Origin: Metridium senile
Taxonomy: Eukaryota > Cnidaria > Anthozoa > Actiniaria > Metridiidae
DNA: 64,000 nucleotides
Assembly: GCA_949775045.1 (NCBI GenBank)
Contig: OX459100.1
Location: forward strand, 8,777,194-8,841,193
Direction of reading: 5' to 3'
A program made the translations under genes and the position numbers. Under the pieces are notes generated by a model. That model searched no databases. It saw only the letters and a list, made by a program, of their open reading frames with translations, and was not told the origin of the DNA. The first letter of the stretch is position 1; each line of letters begins with the position of its first letter. Positions 12,201 through 21,283 of this stretch are shown here, piece after piece.

Positions 12201-15052
12201 GGATTCGAACCGAGATCTTCTGCTTGGTTGTATCCGAGCTTTAAGCCATTATGCCACTGAGGCAATCGATGAAAAGTTTGTAACGAAAAGTCATCAAATT
12301 CAATAGCATTCAAGTTGGTTAGCATTCCTCTATTATTAGTGTAGATCAATTCCCAAATCCAAACAACCTTCCGTTTTCTTTTGTTTCATCGATATTGGAC
12401 AAAATGGTCATGAATTACTAATGAGTTTTTTAAGCCGTTCAATAAACTCGCAGAACGTGTTTTATCAGGTTTAAAATCCCTTGGGCTTCGCCCTCGGGAT
12501 TTTAAACCTGATAAAACACTCCTGCTCGTTTATTAAACTATACTTAATATTATGATTAAGTAATAACGACTGACCTTGATACCGTCTCGGCGAATCAAAT
12601 CTGATTGTTATAAACAAGAAATACGACTATCTAATAATTAATTAATAATAGTATTTAAGAAATCAAATACGTCTTCTGTGTTTTCACGCGCTAATGAAAA
12701 CCGAGATGCGTTTGGAAGAATTCGAGAGCAGATCAGTCCAAACACGAGACGAAGTCGAGTGTTTGGACCTGCTCGAGAATTCTTCCAAACGTATCGAGGT
12801 TTTCATAAGCCAGTCAGAAGACGTGTTTCATTTCTTTTATAAAATAACAATCGTGCGAAAAGACGAAAAAAATGCCCTTTTATTCGTTTGACGATGTCAT
12901 TTCTCCCTAAGTTGCATTTCTTCAAAAATGAGCAATAAGCGCGCGCGAAAGATCAAAACAATTAACGAAAATACTGACCGTTGAATGAGCGCGCGCGCTT
13001 GAAAATGGCGTGGTGTGTTTCATGTAATATTTCAAAAACGAGTACGAGTGTTTCATTAGGGTTTCTAAACACGATAAAACATTTGAAAGCACGAGGCCGT
13101 AGGCCGAGTGCTTTTATTGTTTTTGAGTGTTTGGAAACCCTAATGAAACACGAAGCACGAGCTTTTTGGAATTACTTCTCAGTCGAATAAATAATTCATT
13201 ATGCAGGAATGTGGCTAGTTCTTTATAATATAATAGGTCACTCATTATGTTGCCTGGGATTATAAGAGTTATTTTGAATTCCTCTCGTGCGGAATTTATT
13301 GGATTTCGAAATACTGTAGGGTTTATAAGGAGTGTTACGGGGTTCTTACTTGAAGTTGTTCAAAAAGGCTTAGAAAATGTTCCTTTAAGTTCAGTTGAGC
13401 AATATTTCAAATAGACCAATCCAAGGTTATTGCCGCCATCTTGCAAGGGGTGCAAAACTACTGGGGCGAGTAGAGAATGTATGTGATTTTGGACCACTTT
13501 GAACGTACGTATTTTTCTTCCAATTCATTGGATTTTCAAAGTTAAAATTGTCTATCAAAGGTTTTGCATTTGTTTATAACATATCCAAAAATTAGCGCTG
13601 GGAAACGAGCTACAGGTCGATCTGTAATCAATATTTTAGATCTACATACAAACACTTTGTTTCAGCGATATAGAATTACACAGTAAATATAGGGAGATTT
13701 GAAATCGCCGTTTACATACGTCTCAAATAATTTAACAACCTTAGTTTGATCTCAGGTATAGCCATGCATAGTATCTTTGATATAAAATGTTTATATTGAA
13801 CATTCGGCAATTTCCAGTGGAGTTATATAAGTTCAAAGTTACATACATTTACTGCTCGCCCCATTAGTTCTGCACCCCCTACAAGATGGCGGCAATAACC
13901 TTGGATTGGTCTATTGTACTCTAAATATAACTTGTAACTACCTACATAAGTAGTTTTTTTTTTTCATTTTCTTTAGAGAATAATCCAAATTGTCATTTAA
14001 ACTTCAGTAGGGATCATTAAAGATGCGAATAAAGCTCATTTATGTGAGTACTTGACGTCATAGTAATTTCTGATATATACAGAGTATTTGATGGCGTGGG
14101 AAATTAGACTCTACTTTGCCAACCAAATCACCAATAGCTCAGCTGGTATGAAGAGGGAATTCAACTCCAAGGGTTGCAGGTTCGAGACACGCCGATAAAA
14201 AAGGAAAAAACTGAAATAATGTAAAAATAATAATAATGTAAATTAGGTAGAAAGGTTAAGGAATTAAAGGATAGTAAGGTAGGTAGGTAACTAGGGAATA
14301 CTAATTCTTTTCAGATTTCCCACGACTATGTAGATTTAGAAATATTTTCATCACTAGTGATGAAAATATTTCAAACACCGGTCAACCTATAATCGTGTTT
14401 CATCGGGGTTTCAAACCCATGCACGTGGTACAAATGGTGTGCTAGCTTGTGCTCACATTGGTTGATTAGATCATGCATTATTAATGAGTTTGAGAAGCTC
14501 TCATGAAACACGGTTGTTTGACCAATCAACGCGCGCGTACTATCCCAATTATTTTATAATGTATAATAGTATATGTCACTATTATCAAAGACGATGAATG
14601 TTGTAACGAAGTATATCGTGGTGATGTTTCTGGCTATTACTGAATCAGTTGTCATTGATATTTATATAAATCGCGCACTCTGATTGGCTAAGAACCATAG
14701 AACATGCTGCCATGGTTTAGAACTATTTAACGCTTTCGCTCTATAAAAGATATTTTATTCATAATTTCACCTTGTAATAAGTCAGCGATGTCCTTTCTGT
14801 CCACTGTTTTGTGTTTCAAAGCTTGGGCCACACGTCTTTTGGTTGCTCGCTTTCCTTCTTTTTGCATAAATGCGATTAGCATTGCATGGGCCCGTTCTCT
14901 GAAATTTTCTTTCTCTGCAAAACTCTCGATTTTTTCATTTTCTAATCCTAGTTCCCGGGCCAGTGGTTTCCATTCATGACTTATGAGTCCACTTATACGA
15001 TGAATGTCATCCTCCGTGATGTGTTGGGTAAATCTTTGGTGTAGTTGTACAT
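6243..15052 (-). CDS. Gene A: double death-domain, coiled-coil protein with basic tail (5' exon uncertain)
   Basis: Reconstructed minus-strand exons are 15052-14771 (death domain 1), 11561-11451 (linker), 10697-10273 (death domain 2), 6935-6498 (coiled coil) and 6347-6243 (basic tail, TGA stop). All junctions are AG acceptors and GT donors with matching phases (1, 1, 0, 0). Death domain 1 contains WKPLARELGLENEKI and ends ADLLQ. Death domain 2 contains GGCWKDVGRQLL and REDVAEKLLAYL. The 146-residue coiled-coil exon has CEKDLKCSNCEK, a possible metal-binding cluster. The tail has KKRKV plus KPRKPSSRKVKV, nuclear-localisation-like. With the first exon at 21172-21283 the protein would be 490 aa. 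The nearer first-exon copy at 16161 is truncated. Death domains are protein-interaction modules of apoptotic and innate immune signalling. The exact role and family are unknown. The weakest join is the 6498 donor (GTTGGT). Confidence 0.7.
7985..8302. mobile_element. Short element with poly-C/G ends and TAGGGTA subrepeats
   Basis: Starts with a C8-G12 run followed by TACTCCCTTATATTTACTAT and ends GGTCAAGTACCCCC with a long C run. In between, four or five degenerate copies of (A)AATAGGGTA(T/C) alternate with TCTTGAATAGGGT. Similar layouts recur at 16790-16900 and 51820-52150, so this is a dispersed family. It is nested in the TIR transposon at 7212-9295. Confidence 0.6.
8434..9140 (-). CDS. Candidate two-exon small ORF inside the intronic transposon
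   Basis: A minus-strand exon 8568-8434 follows a good acceptor (CTCTCTTTCAG). It stays open for 44 codons, containing VKAHIMNILKTVVEYVDQTY and KSNLLFLKTECDDICNLN, then stops. A strong donor (ACG/GTGAGTAG) lies upstream at 9069, after an ATG at 9140 whose own frame stops 21 codons in. Thus either a two-exon transcript uses the ATG inside the 3' exon (MNILKTVVEY), or the exon serves as an alternative 3' end for gene A, since its phase (0) matches the 10273 donor. No homology recognised. Coding status doubtful. Confidence 0.25.
9749..10080. repeat. CAT/ATC-rich microsatellite
   Basis: About 330 bp of imperfect CATCATTATCACCATCATTG-type trinucleotide runs in the gene A intron after death domain 2. 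The methionine/valine/threonine-rich frames over it are artefacts of the repeat. Confidence 0.9.
10273..10697 (-). other. Gene A exon: death domain 2 and acidic C-terminal extension
   Basis: Acceptor AACTTTTAG, donor GATGATGAAGAA/GTAAGG. The 141 codons encode a divergent death domain (LADIAEELGGCWKDVGRQLL, YQMLIQWKKEKGTKASITDI, LSHIGREDVAEKLLAYLPEV) and an extension ending LQLQDDEE. Unlike death domain 1, the exon leaves in phase 0. The second domain differs strongly from the first, so it is not a recent internal duplicate. Confidence 0.75.
11095..11350. repeat. TAATG pentanucleotide array with ATGTACAAA prelude
   Basis: Five copies of an ATGTACAAA-like 9-mer (11095-11140) give way to about 43 copies of TAATG. 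A few TAAAG and CAATG variants break the array near 11160 and 11215. Lies in the gene A intron between the linker exon and death domain 2. Confidence 0.95.
11577..11839. mobile_element. MITE with GTTATATAGCTAATCATTTT ends, inside a 25-bp direct repeat
   Basis: The element at 11644-11814 has inverted ends GTTATATAGCTAATCATTTT and AAAATGATTAGCTATATAAC and a palindromic core TGTATCCCGGTCGGGATACA. A near-identical copy is at 30408-30579. Here it is flanked on both sides (11577-11601 and 11815-11839) by the same 25-bp AT-rich sequence (AAATTATATTAATATTATAA and 5 more). That is longer than a usual target duplication and may mark repair or a larger host element. Confidence 0.8.
12192..12272 (-). repeat. 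tRNA-derived SINE head or decayed tRNA
   Basis: The minus strand reads CCTCAGTGGCATAATGGCTT (box A-like) and, 37 bases on, GGTTCGAATCC (perfect box B). The flanking acceptor-stem halves do not pair and the anticodon arm is poor, so this is not a working tRNA. The overlapping frame LGSNPGIGT is the usual read-through of tRNA-derived SINEs. An internal Pol III promoter is plausible. Confidence 0.5.
12436..12538. mobile_element. Foldback element (TTTTATCAGGTTTAAAATCCC arms)
   Basis: Arms TTTTATCAGGTTTAAAATCC and GGATTTTAAACCTGATAAAA pair almost perfectly around the loop CTTGGGCTTCGCCCTC, itself a short hairpin. The outer ends (AATAAACTCG/CGTTTATTAA) also pair. Confidence 0.75.
12671..12821. mobile_element. 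Foldback element with GTCTTCTGTG ends
   Basis: GATGCGTTTGGAAGAATTC at about 12705 pairs with GAATTCTTCCAAACGTATC at about 12776, and AACACGAGACGAAGTCGAGTG lies at the loop. The ends GTCTTCTG and CAGAAGAC pair. The 65-residue plus-strand frame starting at 12694 is a palindrome artefact. Confidence 0.7.
13046..13172. mobile_element. Foldback element around a GAGGCCGTAGGCCGAG loop
   Basis: GTGTTTCATTAGGGTTTC and GAAACCCTAATGAAACAC are complementary arms. The loop region carries AAAGCACGAGGCCGTAGGC and its complement-like partner. The 69-residue frame across it is an artefact. Confidence 0.7.
13411..13914. mobile_element. About 500-bp MITE with TAGACCAATCCAAGG termini
   Basis: The left terminus TAGACCAATCCAAGGTTATT continues GCCGCCATCTTGCAAGGGG. 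It is mirrored by the right terminus CAAGATGGCGGCAATAACC, then TTGGATTGGTCTA. The TIRs are about 45-50 bp with few mismatches. TA dinucleotides at both ends fit a TA-target (Tc1/mariner-like) duplication. The centre is AT-rich and non-coding. In the gene A intron upstream of the linker exon. Confidence 0.8.
14130..14250 (+). repeat. tRNA-derived SINE
   Basis: ATAGCTCAGCTGGTA (box A) is followed 43 bases on by GGTTCGAGACACG (box B-like). An A-rich tail of AAAAAAGGAAAAAAC and TAATAATAATG repeats comes next. This head-plus-simple-tail layout is that of a tRNA-derived SINE rather than a tRNA gene, because no acceptor stem forms. Confidence 0.6.
14771..15052 (-). other. Gene A exon: death domain 1, phase 1-1
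   Basis: A 282-bp exon with acceptor ACGTTTAG and donor CAAG/GTGAAA. The helices are readable: ITEDDIHRISGLISHEWKPL, ARELGLENEKIESFAEKEN, HAMLIAFMQKEGKRATKRRV, ALKHKTVDRKDIADLLQ. It is the same length, and closely similar in sequence, to the exon at 31828-32109 of gene B. A phase 1-1 exon can be added or removed without changing frame, which suits shuffling of this module. Confidence 0.85.
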
Positions 15053-16160
15053 CTAAACGTAAAAATATAGGAAAGTTAGGATGAATCTCTGAGCGCAGCA
15101 GCACAACAAGCACATGCACTTCATGATAACGCGATACTAGTACTCAGTGGTGGCAGACTGCCAATTCGAAAGGCATCCCATATTTTTATTTATTTTTTGT
15201 TCTTACCTTACCCTTTATTCGTATTACTTTTCGACTCCAAAGGGGGTGACTAGTCACGTCCCAATTTACAGAATAAAGCGAAGATATGTTGTGTTCTAGT
15301 ATTAAAATCTTATGTTTCACTTCCTCGTCTGATCGATGACATTCAATACTACCTCAAATATTTGATTGAAACTATGTACGTAAAACAAAATAACGCATGT
15401 ACGAGCAACAACATAACCCACATCCCAGACTCAATAGCTAATAATAACACTCCTAGCCAATTAAATTAACGGATAAAACTCAGCTCTGAAACTTGCCAGT
15501 CTACGCACATTTTACCACCGATTTCATTAGTACGCGCCCAACAGAGTTTGTTAAGGGAGTTGGCGATTCTCTTCCGTCAATCAAACACAATTTGTCTATA
15601 CATTTTATATACAAACAAGTCGTCAACAAAAGTTCAATGAAAAATCTTATTTTTTTCCCCGGGCCTAAAGATGTATTTTAGGTATCAGACTGCTCAAACT
15701 AAATAAGTTTCTACCTGTTTTATGTTTACATCGACCGTTGTTTACCGTTCACGTAATTAGTTGTCTAGACAAATTGTGTTTGATTGACGGAAGAGTATCG
15801 CCATCTTCGCTTCACGAATTTTTTGTCTGACGGCGCGTAGTAATGAAATCGGTGGTAATAATCATTTTCTCGGTTTGAAAGCTAAACTTTTAACTCACTT
15901 TTGGAGCCACACAGGCTGTATCGTTTCATATCGAAAATTGATTGAAACAGATATATGAACCTGGGAAGTACCTGTTTGAGCTCTTGATTTAGAATGTTAT
16001 GGTGCAAATTATATTTTAGTTTTGGTTTGATTACAACTGAATAAGCCATTTTTGTTATTCTTCTTCAACGACAACGTTAATTGGATTCGGCTATATATGA
16101 ACTCCAAGTACATTTACAATATTGTGTCATATTAATGAGATAACCAATAAAGCTTTTTAC

Positions 16161-16238
16161 CTTGTAGGTTTACCGGAACACATCTCGGTCTGTGCGAATT
16201 TTGGCCTTGACATTTAGGAGAAAACCAATAGTAAAATA
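16161..16238 (-). pseudogene. Truncated first-exon copy upstream of gene A death domain 1
   Basis: The minus-strand frame KCQGQNSHRPRCVPVNLQ ends in CAAG/GTAAAAAG. It aligns with the 3' halves of the first exons at 21172 (HGEISHRPRSVLVNLQ) and 33794 (CQNPHRPRSVPVSGK). The N-terminal half and the first CPxC cysteine are gone, replaced by AT-rich sequence at the edge of a retroelement fragment. An ATG happens to lie in frame near 16238, so a truncated start is possible. Donor phase (1) still fits death domain 1. Confidence 0.6.
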
Positions 16239-16470
16239 TCATTATTAATTATATTATTAAGTGTATAATATTTGTACTCTATTTGCACTCTCTTTGCATG
16301 GCACCTCTGTCCCGTTCGCGCAAATCCCATATGGGCTCGTTAAATTAATCGTCTGTGATCAGTCCTGTGCATTTTCATTTAGTTTGTTTTGTAAATATGT
16401 TTTGTATATCTGTTATGTAAGTCTAATTTATAACTAATGTGAGCCCAATAAAGCTGTTAAAACCAACAGT
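16226..16470 (+). mobile_element. Retroelement 3'-end fragment at the duplication junction
   Basis: The segment lies exactly between a truncated first exon (ending about 16226) and a truncated death-domain exon (ending about 16474). It ends AATAAAGCTGTTAAAACC, resembling a polyadenylated LINE 3' end, and includes a TTGTAAATATGTTTTGTATA-type AT-rich tail region. No coding sequence. Its position suggests it mediated or followed the join of two tandem gene copies. Confidence 0.4.
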
Positions 16471-16473
16471 GCC

Positions 16474-16684
16474 ACACGTCTTTTGGTTGCTTGCTTTCCT
16501 TCTTTTTGCATAAATGCGATAAGCATTGCATGGGCTCACTCTCTGAAGTTTTCTTTCTCTGCAGAACTTTGGATTTTTTCATTTCCTAATCCTAGTTCCC
16601 GGGCAAATGGTTTCCATTCATTACCTGAGCGTCCGCTTATACGGACGATCTTTTTCCGAGTAAGTCTTCGGTGTACTTGTAGAT
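16474..16684 (-). pseudogene. Decayed death-domain exon with in-frame stop
   Basis: After an acceptor (TACATTTAG) the minus strand reads a third copy of the exon seen in genes A and B: VHRRLTRKKIVRISGRSGNE, then WKPFARELGLGNEKI. The copy has lost the EDD segment and has TGA where the other two copies have a CGA arginine (REN..FRE-stop-AHAMLIAFMQKEGKQATKRR). It then breaks off at RRVA, before the last helix. It cannot encode a full death domain. Confidence 0.85.
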
Positions 16685-16784
16685 CTAAATGTAAAAATAT
16701 AGGAAAGGTAGGATGAATCTCTGGGCGCAGTAACACAACAAGCACACTAACTTTATGAGCTGGTTGGCTAAACTACTCATATAG

Positions 16785-16905
16785 ATAATCCCCGGGGGGT
16801 GGGTTCTCCCTTTATCCAAGTGGTAGGGGTGATCGGCGTACCTTTTAGGGTTTTTATATTTCCTGTGCGTACCTTTTAGGGTCCATTTAGACAGTCCGGT
16901 ACATA
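16785..16905. repeat. Fragment of the GGGG..CTCCC / CCTTTTAGGGT family
   Basis: CCCCGGGGGGTGGGTTCTCC is followed by two copies of CGTACCTTTTAGGGT spaced about 30 bp. The style matches the elements at 7985-8302 and 51822-52150. Confidence 0.5.
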
Positions 16906-17411
16906 ACCATTTCTGGTGATATTTTGTAAACACTAGTCTTGACCAATCACAGAGAAGTTCAATTGGATTTCATGGTAAATGTCAATCATACAGGGGATAT
17001 TATTTCACATGATCTCATCAATGTTATAATTTGATAGAAAGCTAGCTTAGAGTAGAAAGATAAATGCGAGAGTAAAATCAATACTACAGTAAACAAGTTG
17101 TACGTACAACATTAATTTTATTATCCATACTAGTTTATTTCAAATGTTTGATCAAATGTTTGTTTATAAGTTGTATACCGGATGCATTCAGTGAACATCT
17201 TCTGGTCGCACAGTCATTTGATATCCTCCCTCAAATTTTCAAATTCCTTTGTGGACATTCTGCAAAATGTGAGTTAATTTTTGAGTGCAGCAGACTAACT
17301 TCCACTCACATAGAATTACCGTCCCTCCGCCTTCTTGGTGAGATTGTTGCCACGGTTGGTGAACGGGCACATGAGGCCGCTTCGATATGGCAGGATTGCC
17401 AGTGATAGTCC

Positions 17412-18467
17412 TAATAAAGCCCGGCCATACCAATCGATAAAAATCGATCATCGAAAACTGATCGAATCAATCGATATCAATTAAATAATCATCATTTGAT
17501 TATTATTGATTGATATCGGAAATCGATAAATATCGATACTCACAGCCTCTTCCCTCTCGATTTTATCGATTTTTATCGACTATCATCGATTATCATCGAC
17601 TATCGTTTGTGGGAACCTGAGTCGTGTTTATCGTTTTATATCATCATGCAAACACAGCAGGGAGTAAACGTTCAAAACGTCTTTGCGTAGACTCATCGGT
17701 TTTATAGAGCTTGCCTTGTTCATATAGTCACAGTGTTCAGATTGTTTTGAGTTGTCATGTCCATGTTTCCCTGCTAGCAGAGTCTTCCACAGCTCGATTC
17801 TGCTTTAGCAGGGAATGTCCATGTCTGACGAAGTAGGGATTGAAGAAACCGATATTACTGTTAAATGTGTAGTTAAGGGCTATCAAGAGTGTCGCTTCAA
17901 TGTCGAGATCGGCGAAGTGTTTTTCATTATATACTTTATTACACCAGCTTTAATTTTATTCACTTGAAAGATATCAATGCTGACAGTGAACAAATAAAGA
18001 TAGAAATGACTCTAAATCAAATTAACCTTCCAGACCAGTTGTTCAAGCGAGATTGTTGTTACAATTTTCAAAAAACGTCTGCACTGTATTTTACTGCCGT
18101 ATATCGGAAAGAAGAGCCAAGCTAATATTGGTAGTTGACTGCATGCAGACTCATCGTTTTGTTCTTTTTCTAGTACACTAGATAGTCATTTTTCTTTCAC
18201 AAACTCGGAAAATCACTTTAAAAGTAAGTTGTTGTGCTTTAAAGTACTAGAACAATGCGTTTTAAGAACTTTCATGAAATCGATAATAATCGATAATTAT
18301 CGATTAGAATCAATAAAAATCGATCGAAATCGATACTCACACATTCAAGCATTATCGATTTTTATCGATTTCCGATAACAATCGATTGATTAATATTGAT
18401 TATTATCGATTTTTATTGATTTTTATCGATTATCGGAATTATCGATTGGTACGGCCGGGTAATAAAG
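17412..18467. mobile_element. hAT-type non-autonomous element with 8-bp target duplication
   Basis: The element spans 17420-18459. Its ends CCCGGCCATACCAATCGATA and TATCGATTGGTACGGCCGGG are inverted repeats with one mismatch. The flanks TAATAAAG (17412-17419 and 18460-18467) are an exact 8-bp target duplication, the hAT signature. Each subterminal 180-220 bp is dense in ATCGATAA-like motifs on both strands, typical of transposase-binding clusters. The centre (17640-18130) carries a small non-transposase frame, annotated separately. Confidence 0.85.
17819..18125 (+). CDS. Cargo-like ORF inside the hAT-type element
   Basis: An ATG at 17819 opens MSMSDEVGIEETDITVKCVV, then KGYQECRFNVEIGEVF, in a frame closing near 17967. 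From a TTGAAAG acceptor-like site at about 17970 an overlapping frame runs INADSEQIKIEMTLNQINLP to YRKEEPS and a stop at 18125. Together they look like one short gene captured by the element, perhaps with an intron or frameshift. The VKGY...GE spacing loosely recalls HIRAN-like N-termini, but too little is left to assign it. No BED finger or hATC dimerisation motif is seen. Confidence 0.3.
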
Positions 18468-18639
18468 TTAGAAAGTTAAAGAGATTGTCATTAGGAGTAT
18501 AATGAGTGGTTATTTACCTTATAATGATTGAATTTGTTGCTTTGCTCAACATAAGCATTCGTATTTGACTTCATATGTGGGTTTTAACATAATCAAACTA
18601 TAAATGTTTCAATTTTCAAACAACAAGAAATGTATTTAC

Positions 18640-18818
18640 CCATAGATTTCTTGAGCGCATCCAGTGGTAATTAATTCTTTAAATACAGTACTCAAAAAGT
18701 ACTGTACGCGGCCTATTTGCTGCCCAGCTTTATTCTCCATCCTATGATTTCCGTGTGGACTGCTGGTCATTTGTTGAGTTCTGAAGTGCTCCGGCATTTC
18801 TTCCCAGCTTTGGAGCAT
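18640..18818 (-). CDS. Possible isolated exon, unknown
   Basis: The minus-strand frame from an ATG at 18818 reads LQSWEEMPEHFRTQQ, later FLSTVFKELITTGCAQEIY, and ends at a donor-like TATGG/GTAAAT (phase 2). The composition is protein-like. The phase does not match the phase-1 start of any death-domain exon, so it is not simply part of gene A. It lies between the orphan first exon (21172) and the decayed death domain (16684). An overlapping frame (18955-18767) is also open. No family recognised. Confidence 0.25.
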
Positions 18819-19069
18819 GCATTCATCGCATCTTTATCTGACATATCTGGTATGTTATGTGCCATGTTATATCCCTCACGCCATCCCGAACCGCCAACAT
18901 ATATAGCAACGCAACTTCGAAGTCCTTGCACCCACCGAATATCGTTTGCACCCACGCAAAACCAGCGTCATACGAAGTCAAAACTACTAAACTTTGCCTC
19001 TAGCTAGGGAAAATTGAAAACTTTGTGGGGAAATTTTCTACAAATTGCGATTTTCTTAGCAAAATCAAA

Positions 19070-19177
19070 GTCATCACATATTCATTTTCAGTTCTTACCT
19101 TACCCTTTATTCATATTTCTTTTCCACTACAAAGGGGGGGAGGGGGGTGTCTAGTCACGATATAATAAAGATATCTC
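19070..19177. repeat. Segment duplicated from upstream of gene A death domain 1
   Basis: GTTCTTACCTTACCCTTTAT and the following ACAAAGGGGGG...CTAGTCACG match 15210-15262 with few changes. The match is interrupted at 19178 by the inverted-repeat element, so the duplicated segment predates that insertion. Confidence 0.65.
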
Positions 19178-20117
19178 AACCTCGTTCCCAGGGCCCTCTC
19201 CCTTCGCTTTTGGGTGGGGCGGGAAATGGCCCTGGCATCGGCTGCCCACGTGACTCAGAACACCCTGAAATTCCGGGTGTAATAAATTAGCATAAATTAC
19301 GATTCATATACTCCAAGATACGCCTAAGCCAGAGATTATATCACTATTTAGTCAAGTCAAATTTAATTGATATTAAACATTGTTGCCTTAATTCTTTAGA
19401 TTTAAACTGCTTCAAATTTACTTTCTATTGTAAATTTCAAATCATTTATCAAATATCAATAACGGCTTCAACAGAGCTAGCCTGCGTAGCTGGCCCTGGG
19501 GGTGGGGAGAGCTAGGGCCGAGCTACGCAGGCTAACAGAGCGATCTGGCCGATCTGAACCATGTCACTTATCACTTGTGGCTTCTCATGTTATTTTATGT
19601 GTCACGCAATAAATAAATTGTCATGTAGATTGCAAAATAGTCTTTACTTTTACGTGAAATTTCGTACAAACAGATATAGAATTTCATCATTATGAGAGAT
19701 ATAAAAATTAGAGACTGTCATCTCCCAGTAACGAAAATCTCTACCAGCTAGCTGTCAAAACATATCACTCACACTTCTGGACAAAAGGTCAACTGTCTTT
19801 CAAAACCACATATACACATACGGCCTATTTCTACATAAAACTATTTTGTGGACTATTTTTCTATCTCTTGGAACCAAAGAACCTTAGTAATATTGATTCA
19901 AGTTGTTTTCACTCTTATTTTGCAGCCATAGCTCTCTGAAAATGTCATTGTACAATTTTGATCAATTTAAGTCTGTTGCTCGTCAAAATTTCCCATGACA
20001 GTTGAAAAACATTATGGAAATGAATGGACCAATGAGCAAACAGAATCGACCAGCCGATGCCAGGGCCATTTCCCGCCCCACCCAAAAGCGAAGGGAGAGG
20101 GCCCTGGGAACGAGGTT
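19178..20117. mobile_element. 940-bp element with about 66-bp inverted ends (CAACCTCGTTCCCAGGGCCC)
   Basis: The left end AACCTCGTTCCCAGGGCCCT continues CTCCCTTCGCTTTTGGGTGG. It is the near-perfect complement of the right end, which finishes GGGCCCTGGGAACGAGGTT. A smaller inverted pair, TAGCCTGCGTAGC/GCTACGCAGGCTA, sits inside at 19480-19540, the same motif as the hairpin at 45117. Non-coding interior. Confidence 0.8.
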
Positions 20118-20389
20118 GATAAAGCCTTTGCTACCTCAAATTACATACATACATAGTATATTTTATAACTGAAGCAGGTTAGAAAAGCTGATGTGGATCT
20201 GCTATACTGCAATACACATCCATAATAACAATGTAAATAGTTGAGAAATAAATAAAGTAGAAAAATAATAGGCTATACTTCATATACTATCAGTACCAGA
20301 ATTATTTACCTAACTTCGTTCGTTAAATATTAGTGTCAATTGTTCTAGAATGGAGAGGAAAACTGCATAAAAAGACAATTCGAGGCCGC

Positions 20390-21171
20390 GTGTAAACAAA
20401 AATAGGACTGTCATATGGGGAACCCCCCAATTTTTGTTAAGGAATGTGCTTCATCGTTCAATATTAACTTATCTATTCAGCTTCGTTGAAGAAGTACTGG
20501 TTTCCTAGTCGATACATTGCTTATATTTTATCAATTACATCCGAAAATAGCCTACGAAGCTGTTTTTAATAGTTTTTTTAAAAATGGCCCAGTCAAATCC
20601 AGGCAAATCAGTATAATTTGTAGGTGAACAAACAACATTGACGTCACGGTTTTGTATTTACGCTGACTGATTTGCAAATTGAGGATGATTTTAACTCCTT
20701 TAACTGAGCCCTACAAAATCACATCAAATTATCAAAATAATGCACGAACAATTAACAACATAACCCACATCCCAGACTCAATAGCTAGCAATAACACTCC
20801 TAACAAATTAAATTAACGGATAAAACCCGACGTTTTCAGCTCTGAAACTTGTCAATCTTTGCTTCGCTTTGCAAGCAATTTTGACTGACTTTTGTGCAAT
20901 TTCTCGGTTTGAAGTAAACGTTTTACTCAGTTTGGAGAAAAGCAGGTTGTATTGTTTCATCAATAATTGATAGAAACAGATATACGAACCTGGGAAGGAT
21001 GTACCTGCCGTGATATGAGCTCTTTTAATATTCAGAATGTTACATGGTGCAATAAGTTATATTTTAGTTTTATTATATAAAATAGAATTGAAAGTGATTT
21101 TTGTCAGCATGCAAAAGCTTTTAAAATTTTAATTTTGTGCCGACGGTGTGATAAACAATTCAACTTTTTAC
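20390..21171. repeat. Paralogous flanking segment (copy C) of the death-domain unit
   Basis: Landmarks such as GTGTAAACAAAAATAGGA, AACATAACCCACATCCCAGA, CTCAATAGCTAGCAATAACA and GAAACAGATATACGAACCTG recur in order at 32590-33700 beside gene B. In part they also recur at 15400-16100 beside gene A. This identifies intronic DNA of a segmentally duplicated unit. No independent coding signal. Confidence 0.75.
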
Positions 21172-21283
21172 CTTGTAGGTTTACCAGAACACTTCTCGGT
21201 CTGTGCGAAATTTCGCCGTGGCAGTAAGGACAAATGTCTAGTTCAAGACCTGCTTGTCGAGTTCTTGGAAATTTTTGGCTCAT
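21172..21283 (-). CDS. Orphan or alternative first exon with CPYC motif (copy C)
   Basis: ATG at 21283 opens a 37-codon exon, SQKFPRTRQAGLELDICPYC then HGEISHRPRSVLVNLQ, ending CAAG/GTAAAAAG in phase 1. It aligns with the gene B first exon over C-P-x-C ... HRPRSV.V. The next death-domain exon downstream on this strand is the broken copy at 16684, and the next intact one is at 15052, with compatible phase. It may serve gene A as its first exon or be the relic of a lost gene. Confidence 0.6.

Noticed and set aside
12192..12272. Minus-strand tRNA gene
   Set aside because: Box B is perfect, but acceptor-stem halves do not pair and no sound anticodon arm forms; kept only as a SINE-like remnant.
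14130..14205. Plus-strand tRNA gene
   Set aside because: Box A and B are present but box B departs from consensus and no acceptor stem forms; A-rich simple tail indicates a SINE.
16483..16716. Plus-strand 77-residue frame, and similar ones at 14788 and 31737
   Set aside because: They are antisense shadows of the death-domain exons; the minus-strand frames carry the recognisable helices and splice sites.
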